Positions 1 through 8,080 of a DNA stretch of 9,451 nucleotides are shown piece by piece. Source of the stretch: Flavobacterium psychrophilum (GTDB taxonomy: Bacteria > Bacteroidota > Bacteroidia > Flavobacteriales > Flavobacteriaceae); contig DZCQ01000013.1 in the NCBI GenBank assembly GCA_022730285.1, forward strand, positions 30,281 through 39,731, written 5' to 3'. The translations under genes and the position numbers were made by a program. The notes beneath the pieces were generated by a model that was given only the letters and a program-made list of their open reading frames with translations, made no database searches and was not told the DNA's origin. Position 1 is the first letter of the stretch. Each line of letters begins with the position of its first letter.

Positions 1-1468
1 CTTCTTTAAGACCATCTGGAGCAGTATATACAGGCTCAATAGCAGAATTTGTGAACATTTCAGAAACATTATGCATATCGGTTATAGGTTGTTTATATTC
101 CCCATTATTGAAATCTTTAGAGCTTAACATATTAATAAATGTATTAAACCCTTCATCCATCCAAGCAAACAATCGTTCGTTAGAACCAACAATCATAGGA
201 AACCAAATATGTCCAAATTCATGATCTGTAACTCCCCATAATTCTTGTCCTTTCGATTCCCAACTGCAAAATACAATACCAGGATATTCCATACCACCTT
301 CATTACCAGCTACATTTGTAGCAGCAGGATATGGATATTCGTACCATCTTTTAGAATAATTTTCGATAGAAGTCTTTGTATATTCAGTAGCACGACTCCA
401 TGCATCATTTCCAATACTTTCTACCGGATAAGCAGATATTGCAATAGATTTTTTACCACTTGGCAAATTTATTTTGGCAGCATCTATCACAAAAGCTGCA
501 GAAGAAGCCCATGAAATATCTCGTGCATTATTAATCTTAAATTTCCAAGTTAAATTTTGTTTTCCAGCTGGACGTGAACTACTTTTAGTAACCTCCTCTG
601 CAGAGCGAATCATAGTAGTTTGATTGCTATTTTTAGCAATATCCCATCTTTTAAGTTGTTCAGCGTTATAAACCTCGCTAGGATTTAACAATTCGCCAGA
701 ACACACAACTATATGATTTGCAGGAACTGTTAAAGCTGCTTCTAGATTTCCATATTCTAAATAAAATTCACCCGCTCCAAGATAAGGCAGTGTATTCCAA
801 CCCTTTATATCATCATATACACACATTCTAGGATACCATTGTGCGATGGTAAATATTTTTCCGTTTTTGGTTTGTAAAACTCCCATTCTATCCGATCCGT
901 ATTCTGGAGACACGAAAGAATACTGGATTTTTAATTTTACACTTGCCCCATTTCCTTGCAATTCTTGTGGTAAATCAACTTGCATTCTGGTATCAAAAAC
1001 AGAATATTTTGCATTAGTTTCGGTTGTTTTACCTTTATTAGTAGAAATAATTTTAACGGAATTAATCTTATAACCACCATCAAAATTTTGTCCTTTTGCT
1101 CCGTTTCTACTTCCCTGTAACGGTATTATAGCATTTCCTTTAGAGTCTTTTTTAAATAAATTTTGATCTAGTTGCATCCATAAAAAACTAAGTTTGTCAG
1201 GACTATTATTTGTGTAAGTAATTAAGGCAATGCCTTCAATTTTATTTGCAGCCTCATTTAAAGTTGCTGCTAAAGAATAATCCGCTCTATTTTGCCAATA
1301 TTTTGGACCTGGTTGCCCGCTGGCAGAACGTGTATCTGTTCCGTTTTTAGAATAAAACCCAGGTGCAAATGCATCTCGATAATTATAATTAGAAGATTGC
1401 TGTGCATAAATAGAGATTGTTCCTATTAAAAACAAAATCATAAATGTCTTAAAAAATGATACTTTCAT
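1..1468 (-). CDS. Secreted M1-family zinc metallopeptidase, N-terminal 489 residues (3' end outside window)
   Basis: The frame is open from ATG at 1468-1466 to the left edge, giving 489 residues with no stop, so the C-terminal part is missing. Residues 1-22 form a Sec signal peptide: K2 and K7, then a hydrophobic stretch of Phe, Ile and Leu, ending in YAQ with likely cleavage after A22. The catalytic domain has GGMEYP at 391-396, the counterpart of the M1 substrate-binding GxMEN loop. HEFGH follows at 416-420, and E439 comes exactly 18 residues later within [14 protein letters not shown]416, H420 and E439 are the predicted zinc ligands and E417 the catalytic base of a gluzincin. From family knowledge it should cleave peptides, probably N-terminal residues, in the periplasm or outside the cell. 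About 390 residues precede the active site, consistent with the beta-rich M1 N-terminal domain. The gene is divergent from the epimerase gene. Fold and zinc chemistry are secure; substrate is unknown. Tyr in place of the usual Asn of GxMEN is a visible departure. Confidence 0.9.
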   Translation of the reverse strand, partial: MKVSFFKTFMILFLIGTISIYAQQSSNYNYRDAFAPGFYSKNGTDTRSASGQPGPKYWQNRADYSLAATLNEAANKIEGIALITYTNNSPDKLSFLWMQLDQNLFKKDSKGNAIIPLQGSRNGAKGQNFDGGYKINSVKIISTNKGKTTETNAKYSVFDTRMQVDLPQELQGNGASVKLKIQYSFVSPEYGSDRMGVLQTKNGKIFTIAQWYPRMCVYDDIKGWNTLPYLGAGEFYLEYGNLEAALTVPANHIVVCSGELLNPSEVYNAEQLKRWDIAKNSNQTTMIRSAEEVTKSSSRPAGKQNLTWKFKINNARDISWASSAAFVIDAAKINLPSGKKSIAISAYPVESIGNDAWSRATEYTKTSIENYSKRWYEYPYPAATNVAGNEGGMEYPGIVFCSWESKGQELWGVTDHEFGHIWFPMIVGSNERLFAWMDEGFNTFINMLSSKDFNNGEYKQPITDMHNVSEMFTNSAIEPVYTAPDGLKE

Positions 1469-1564
1469 ACTAAATAGTGATTTAAAATGCTAAAATTATA
1501 ATTTTATTTTTTTTATACGTTAAATATTTTGTTAAAATTAAAAAAAATAGAATCTAAAATATAA
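1469..1564. other. AT-rich divergent intergenic spacer
   Basis: This 96-bp spacer separates the start of the minus-strand peptidase from the start of the plus-strand epimerase, so it should hold promoters for both. It is almost entirely A and T. A perfect 14-bp palindrome, AAAATTATAATTTT, lies at 1492-1505. On the plus strand TATTTTG is one base short of the TAnnTTTG element, and on the minus strand TATATTTT near the epimerase start matches seven of eight positions. Neither has a convincing -33 partner, so I do not call a promoter here. Confidence 0.4.
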
Positions 1565-2455
1565 ATGCAATCAAAAAATAATAACTTGCAAAATAATTTA
1601 AAACTAATGATAGTACATTTATCCAACTCTATATATTCAGCAAGTATTAATACTCTTGGTGCAGAATTAATTAATTTGAAAAAACTTAAAAAAAATTATA
1701 TTTGGGAAGTTAATCCAAAATTTTGGAACAAAACTTCTCCTATATTATTTCCTATAGTTGGAAGACTGAAAGAAGACTCTTATACTATTGATGGAATGAA
1801 ATACACTATGGGAAGACATGGGTTTGCAAGGAATTATGAATTTAAAATAATTAAAAAAAAAGCTAACTATGTGCAATTTTTACTTCAGGAAAATTCAGAA
1901 ACTTTACAAATTTATCCTTTTAAATTTGAATTAAAAATAGCATATTTATTAGAAGAAAACAGGCTATCAATAAGCTACCAAGTAGTAAATAAGACACAAA
2001 AAGAAATGCCTTTTTCCATTGGAGGACATCCTGCATTTGCTATATCTAATGGAATTGAAAGTTATGAGCTAGCATTTGATAATGAAAAAATCATAGTTAG
2101 TCACGAATTAGAAAATGAGAATTTTTCAGGCAAAATCAAACAAATAATACTAAATAACAGCAAATTAAAACTTGAAAATTCTCTTTTTGAAAAAGACGCA
2201 ATTGTGATTAAAGAACAAAAATCGAAATATATCACACTACTTCAAAATAAAATTCCTTATCTTCAAATGGAAATACAAAAATTCCCTAGCCTAGGAATTT
2301 GGACAAAAAAAAATGCTCCTTTTTTATGCATTGAACCTTGGTTTGGATATGCAGATTTCATACATAGTAATGGGGATTTTATGCAGAAAGAAGGTTTGTT
2401 AATATTAAAAGCCCAAAAAGAATTTAACACCGAATATTCTATTACAGTATTCTAA
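1565..2455 (+). CDS. Aldose 1-epimerase family protein, LacX-like (galactose mutarotase fold)
   Basis: The family interconverts alpha and beta anomers of aldoses, or binds sugars or sugar phosphates, in the cytoplasm; no signal peptide is seen. The domain starts near residue 16 with the pattern L-S-N-x-I...GAEL (GAEL at 32-35) and continues with SPILFPIVGRL (58-68), GRHGFAR (83-89), GGHPAF (153-158) and CIEPWFGYAD (255-264). By analogy with characterised mutarotases, R84/H85, H155 and E257 are the likely sugar-binding and catalytic residues. Length (296) fits the family. Two in-frame starts are possible: ATG at 1565, and ATG at 1607 (M15). The family alignment favours 1607, because residues 1-14 are Asn/Lys/Gln-rich and look non-homologous; the A-rich leader before 1565 is slightly better. 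The outer start is given. Sampled stretches look more AT-rich than gyrB. It ends 14 bp from the convergent CsaA-like gene without a visible terminator. Exact substrate unknown. Confidence 0.88.
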   Translation: MQSKNNNLQNNLKLMIVHLSNSIYSASINTLGAELINLKKLKKNYIWEVNPKFWNKTSPILFPIVGRLKEDSYTIDGMKYTMGRHGFARNYEFKIIKKKANYVQFLLQENSETLQIYPFKFELKIAYLLEENRLSISYQVVNKTQKEMPFSIGGHPAFAISNGIESYELAFDNEKIIVSHELENENFSGKIKQIILNNSKLKLENSLFEKDAIVIKEQKSKYITLLQNKIPYLQMEIQKFPSLGIWTKKNAPFLCIEPWFGYADFIHSNGDFMQKEGLLILKAQKEFNTEYSITVF

Positions 2456-2469
2456 AAAAATTAGTTATA

Positions 2470-2814
2470 TCAACCTATTCTTAGCCCATTAGGTACTTTT
2501 TTGTCCGAGCTTAACAAAACAATTTCACTTTCTTGTCCCAATGAACCCAAAAGTAAACATTCACTCATAAAATTAGCAATTTGCTTTGGAGGAAAATTAA
2601 TCACAGCTACAACTTGCTTCGAAACTAGTTCTTCTTTAGTATAAACTTTTGTTATCTGAGCGGAAGTTTTCCGTATGCCAATAGTTTCTCCAAAATCAAT
2701 AGTTAATTGATATGAAGGGTTTTTAGCTTTTGGAAAGTCTAGAACACTTAGTATCGTTCCAATACGCATTTCAACTTTTTCAAAATCATTCCAATTTATA
2801 GTTTCCGACATCAT
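2470..2814 (-). CDS. csaA: tRNA-binding domain protein, CsaA-like
   Basis: This 114-residue protein is a single OB-fold tRNA-binding domain of the Trbp111/CsaA type, also found at the C-terminus of some methionyl-tRNA synthetases. Visible family signatures are W-x-D-F-E-K-V-E-M-R-I-G at 8-19, PKAKNPSYQL at 28-37, IDFGETIG at 39-46, TSAQIT at 50-55 (often SSAQIT in relatives), VVAVINFPPKQIA at 68-80 and VPNGLRIG at the C-terminus. Length matches free-standing CsaA. In Bacillus subtilis, CsaA is described as an export-related chaperone that binds precursors and SecA. The immediate neighbour here is secDF, which suits that role but does not prove it; simple tRNA binding is the alternative. Translation can start at either of two consecutive ATG codons (2814 or 2811). 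The gene is separated from secDF by a strong terminator, so it is probably not simply co-transcribed. Its 3' end faces the epimerase gene. Confidence 0.9.
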   Translation of the reverse strand: MMSETINWNDFEKVEMRIGTILSVLDFPKAKNPSYQLTIDFGETIGIRKTSAQITKVYTKEELVSKQVVAVINFPPKQIANFMSECLLLGSLGQESEIVLLSSDKKVPNGLRIG

Positions 2815-2834
2815 TTATTTACAATTATAATATG

Positions 2835-2888
2835 AATTTCAAATATAAAAAAATCCTTCGTCTGAAGGATTTTTTTATATTTGAAATT
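2835..2888 (-). terminator. Rho-independent terminator of secDF with a perfect 25-bp stem
   Basis: Arms at 2835-2859 and 2864-2888 are perfect inverted repeats around a 4-base loop. The inner core is TCCTTC paired with GAAGGA, followed on either strand by seven Ts, so it can terminate transcription from both sides. It begins 7 bases after the secDF stop codon and is read as the end of that transcript. The outer 18 bp of the stem are nearly all A and T. Confidence 0.92.
2840..2847 (-). promoter_or_regulatory. Possible -7 element for the CsaA-like gene
   Basis: TATATTTG on the minus strand fits the Bacteroidota TAnnTTTG element and would place transcription start about 20 bases before the ATG at 2814. 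It lies inside the arm of the secDF terminator. No TTG is found at the expected -33 spacing, so the call is tentative. Confidence 0.35.
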
Positions 2889-2895
2889 ACTAAAA

Positions 2896-5850
2896 TTAAG
2901 CATTTGCCGCAGCATGTCTTGATGCAATCTCTTCTTTATCTTTTGCAGGCATTGTATCAACTAACACTGGTGTTGCAATAAATAAAGAGGAATACGTTCC
3001 AATTCCAATACCTATTAACATTGCAAATATAAATCCTCTAATAGATTCACCACCAAAAACAAACATTATTAACAATACTAACAACATTGTTAAAGAAGTA
3101 TTAATAGTTCTAGATAAAGTAGAATTAATCGAATCATTTACAATATGGTTAAAATCACCCTTAATATTTCCAGCTAAATATTCTCTAATTCTATCAAAAA
3201 CAATAACCGTATCATTCATAGAATAACCAATTACCGTAAGAATTGCAGCAATAAAATGTTGATCCATTTCCATGTGGAAAGGCATAAATTTATAGCATAA
3301 AGAATATATACCTAAAACAAAAATAACGTCGTGTAAAACTGCAGCAATTGCACCTAAAGAATATCCTAATTTTCTAAATGAAATAACAAGATATAATCCA
3401 ACAACTAGCATTGCTCCTATTACAGCCCAGAATGAATTAGTTTTTATATCTGCGGAAATCGCAGCACTTACTTTTGAAGCAGAAAGTAGTCCAATTTGTT
3501 TTCCTTCATAAAGTGTGATAAACTTATCGTAAGTCATTCCCGGAAAGTTACTTTGCAAACCTTTAAATAGCATTTTGTTTACTTCTTCATCAACACCAAC
3601 AGCATCTTCTTTTACTTTATATTTTGTAATAATACGAACCTGATCGCTACTACCAAATTGTTTTACTTCTACTGGAACACCAAATTCTTTAGACAGCTCG
3701 TCACTAATTAAAGACGTTTCAACTGGTTTTTCAAATTTAACTTGAAAGGTTCTTCCTCCAACAAAATCGACACCTTCATCTAATCCGTTTACAAAAAATA
3801 TAGAAATTAAACTAATTATAATTACAGTTGAAGAAAAAATGTAAGTAGTACGCTTAATTTTAAGAAAATCAAAATTATAACCTGTAAACCAATTTTTAGA
3901 CCAACTAGTGGTGAAAGTAAGTTTCTCATTCATATTAATTGCTCTATCTAAAAGCATTCGAGTGATGAAAATAGAAGTGAACAAAGAAGTTGCAATACCA
4001 ATTAACAAAGTAGTTGCAAATCCTTTAATAGGTCCAGTTCCAAAAATTAATAATATAGCACCTGTTAAAACGTGTGTAACATTAGCATCAATTATAGAAC
4101 GCATAGCTCCAGTCCAACTAAAAGATTTTTTAACAGATTCGTCCAGAGTTAAACCAAACTTTAATTCCTCTTTTGCTCTTTCATATATAATTATATTTGC
4201 ATCTACCGCCGTTCCTAAGGTAAGTACAATACCTGCAATACCAGGAAGTGTTAATACTGCACCTAAACTTGCCAGTATTCCAAATAAAAATAGCAAGTTA
4301 ATTATTAATGCTATATTTGCGTACAAACCAGCTTTTCCGTAATAAATTATCATCCATAAAGAAACTAGCAATAAACCAACTAAGGCAGATGTGGTTCCAT
4401 TATCAATTGCTTTTTGCCCTAAAGATGGACCTACAACCTCAGATTGTACAATTTCTGCAGCAGCTGGCAACTTACCTGCACGTAATACATTTGCCAAATC
4501 TTTTGTTTCTTCTATACTAAACACACCAGATATTTCTGAACGTCCACCAGCAATTGGTCCACTAGAAACTCCCGGAGCAGAATATACAATATTATCTAAT
4601 ACTATCGCAATGTTGCTTTTTTGTGTATAGGCTCTCCCTGTTAATTCTTCCCAAATTCTAGAACCAGCACCATTCATTTGCATAGTAACTGATGGTTTTC
4701 CCATTTGGTCAAAAGAAGCAGAAGCATCTACAAGAACACTACCACTCATAGGAGGAACATTATTTCTATTTCCTTTCAATGCGTAAAGTTCTACTACATC
4801 TGCCGATTTTTCAGATGGTTTTCCCCACACAAACTTCGCATCGACATAATTACTTGGCAACAAGCCTTTAATATCTTCTCTTTTTAAATACCCATTTATA
4901 ACTGCTGTATCCTTTACTTTTACATAAGCTAATACTGGACTTCCTTCTTGACCACCACTTACAAATTTATCAAAAAGAGGGTTATTCCCTTTTTTTTGTG
5001 TAGCAGAATCTGTTTTCTTATCAACTAATAAGGAATCAATTTTAGAAGTGCTTTTTGCTGTAGCTGCAAGAGGTGTCTTTTCGGTTTTCTTTAAAGCTTC
5101 GTTAACGGACATTAAATAATTACCAATTTCATCAATTTTAAGAGTTTCCCAAAATTCTAATTGTGCAGTACTTTGTAATAATTTTTTCACTCTATCTACA
5201 TCTTTCGCACCTGGAAGTTCCACTAAAATACGACCTGTTTCTCCAAGTTTTACGATATTAGGTTGTGTTACTCCAAACTTATCAATACGTTCACGAAGTA
5301 CTCCAAAAGCACTTTCTACAGATTCATCTACCTTTTTATTGATAACTTTTTTAACTTCATTATCTGTCATTTGAAATTTAATATCCTCAGATAAGTTTCT
5401 ATTACCAAAAATTTCTGGAGAAGACAGTTTAATAGTTCCGTTTGAGTTTTTTTCAAAAGCTACATAAAAAGCATCTAAAAAAGATTGATTTCCTTCTTGA
5501 TTTTTCTTAGCATCTGCTAATGACTTATTAAAAACTGGATTTGTAGTGTTGTTAGCAAGTTGCTTTAATACATCTTTAACAGAGATTTGAAGTATAACAT
5601 TTATACCTCCTTCTAAATCTAGTCCTTTGTTTATTTGTTTGTCCTTTACTTCATTATAGGTAAAAAAGTTTAAGAAAACTTTCTCTTTTCCTATCGAGTC
5701 TAGATATTTTACTTCTTTATCCAAATTTCCGTTAGCAAATGCTTTCGCATTTTCTTTCACCTTATTTGCAACAAATGTAAATGATAATTGGTAAATACTT
5801 ACCAAAGCAAATAGTATTGCAAAAAATTTAATCAGTCCTTTATTCTGCAT
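2896..5850 (-). CDS. secDF: Protein translocase subunit SecDF (fused SecD-SecF)
   Basis: This inner-membrane RND-type protein uses the proton gradient to help pull precursor proteins out of the SecYEG channel on the periplasmic side. SecD (about 1-640) has a first membrane helix at about 7-27, then GLDLEGG at 76-82 opening the periplasmic P1 region. Its membrane block starts near 490 and carries GTAVDANIIIYER at 546-558, where D550 is the conserved proton-pathway aspartate. SecF (about 660-984) has its own first helix near 671-688, GVDFVGG at 693-699, and SMNDTVIVFDRIREY with D880. The 984-residue fused form is usual in Bacteroidota, whereas Escherichia coli has separate secD and secF. Residues 254-290 are a Lys/Thr/Ser-rich low-complexity segment inside P1. 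The start at 5850 is supported by a short basic N-terminus directly before the first helix. The gene has its own promoter, a structured leader and a strong terminator. No frameshift is seen at the fusion. Confidence 0.97.
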   Translation of the reverse strand: MQNKGLIKFFAILFALVSIYQLSFTFVANKVKENAKAFANGNLDKEVKYLDSIGKEKVFLNFFTYNEVKDKQINKGLDLEGGINVILQISVKDVLKQLANNTTNPVFNKSLADAKKNQEGNQSFLDAFYVAFEKNSNGTIKLSSPEIFGNRNLSEDIKFQMTDNEVKKVINKKVDESVESAFGVLRERIDKFGVTQPNIVKLGETGRILVELPGAKDVDRVKKLLQSTAQLEFWETLKIDEIGNYLMSVNEALKKTEKTPLAATAKSTSKIDSLLVDKKTDSATQKKGNNPLFDKFVSGGQEGSPVLAYVKVKDTAVINGYLKREDIKGLLPSNYVDAKFVWGKPSEKSADVVELYALKGNRNNVPPMSGSVLVDASASFDQMGKPSVTMQMNGAGSRIWEELTGRAYTQKSNIAIVLDNIVYSAPGVSSGPIAGGRSEISGVFSIEETKDLANVLRAGKLPAAAEIVQSEVVGPSLGQKAIDNGTTSALVGLLLVSLWMIIYYGKAGLYANIALIINLLFLFGILASLGAVLTLPGIAGIVLTLGTAVDANIIIYERAKEELKFGLTLDESVKKSFSWTGAMRSIIDANVTHVLTGAILLIFGTGPIKGFATTLLIGIATSLFTSIFITRMLLDRAINMNEKLTFTTSWSKNWFTGYNFDFLKIKRTTYIFSSTVIIISLISIFFVNGLDEGVDFVGGRTFQVKFEKPVETSLISDELSKEFGVPVEVKQFGSSDQVRIITKYKVKEDAVGVDEEVNKMLFKGLQSNFPGMTYDKFITLYEGKQIGLLSASKVSAAISADIKTNSFWAVIGAMLVVGLYLVISFRKLGYSLGAIAAVLHDVIFVLGIYSLCYKFMPFHMEMDQHFIAAILTVIGYSMNDTVIVFDRIREYLAGNIKGDFNHIVNDSINSTLSRTINTSLTMLLVLLIMFVFGGESIRGFIFAMLIGIGIGTYSSLFIATPVLVDTMPAKDKEEIASRHAAANA

Positions 5851-5881
5851 TCTGTGTAAAAATTAATTAATTCTTATGTTA

Positions 5882-5923
5882 GTTTTTTATTAAAAATGGT
5901 ATTAAAAAACAATGTTTTTTAAT
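5882..5923 (-). promoter_or_regulatory. Hairpin-forming 5' leader of secDF
   Basis: Read on the minus strand, three 10-base segments follow one another: ATTAAAAAAC (5923-5914), GTTTTTTAAT (5910-5901) and AATAAAAAAC (5891-5882). The middle one pairs perfectly with the first across a 3-base loop and at 9 of 10 positions with the third across a 9-base loop. The two hairpins cannot form together. If transcription starts just after the -7 element at 5932, the first hairpin sits almost at the 5' end of the message. The structures are visible in the sequence; a role in stability, attenuation or termination is inference, and stems made mostly of A-U pairs are weak. Confidence 0.45.
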
Positions 5924-5931
5924 AAAGTCTG

Positions 5932-5962
5932 CAAATATATAATTATGAATAGGATTAAACAA
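5932..5962 (-). promoter_or_regulatory. Bacteroidota-type promoter of secDF
   Basis: On the minus strand TTG at 5962-5960 is followed after 20 bases by TATATTTG at 5939-5932. This agrees with the -33 TTG and -7 TAnnTTTG arrangement of the phylum's primary sigma factor. It would give a transcript starting near 5926, with a leader of about 75 bases before the ATG at 5850. Confidence 0.65.
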
Positions 5963-5985
5963 TTTATTTATCAATTAATTCTATT

Positions 5986-6005
5986 CAAAAAACAATATTT
6001 TGTTT
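5986..6005 (-). terminator. Weak candidate terminator of gyrB
   Basis: On the minus strand AAACAA (6005-6000) can pair with TTGTTT (5995-5990) around a 4-base loop, and the second arm runs into six Ts ending at 5987. It lies 12 bases after the gyrB stop codon. The stem is short and has only one G-C pair, so its strength is doubtful. Confidence 0.3.
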
Positions 6006-6017
6006 AAAAATTAAAAT

Positions 6018-7967
<1,950 letters not shown>

Positions 7968-7999
7968 TTATTATAAAAATATGTTTTTTGTCTAACACG

Positions 8000-8007
8000 C
8001 AAATATA
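8000..8007 (-). promoter_or_regulatory. -7 promoter element of gyrB
   Basis: TATATTTG followed by C lies 38 bases before the gyrB ATG on the minus strand and matches the octamer in front of secDF. The expected -33 TTG is not found; TTA at 8032-8030, with 22 bases between, is the nearest candidate. Start of transcription would be near 7993. Confidence 0.5.
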
Positions 8008-8080
8008 TAAAATTTAGACTACTTTTTGGTAACTTATAGGTATATTTATAGCAAGTTATTAACACATTATTACTGTTATT

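Noticed and set aside
245..1073. Plus-strand open frames of 89 and 75 codons at 245-514 and 846-1073
   Set aside because: They lie antisense to the continuous M1 peptidase frame, which has a signal peptide and an intact zinc site; their translations show no recognisable domain.
3908..4887. Plus-strand open frames of 60 to 144 codons over secDF
   Set aside because: They are reverse-strand shadows of conserved SecD membrane segments and overlap one another.
5851..5931. Leader peptide before secDF, like VemP or MifM
   Set aside because: No ATG-started frame exists between the predicted transcript start and the secDF ATG.
5851..6017. A small gene between gyrB and secDF
   Set aside because: The 167-bp gap is AT-rich, holds no plausible coding frame on either strand, and is explained by a promoter, hairpins and a possible terminator.
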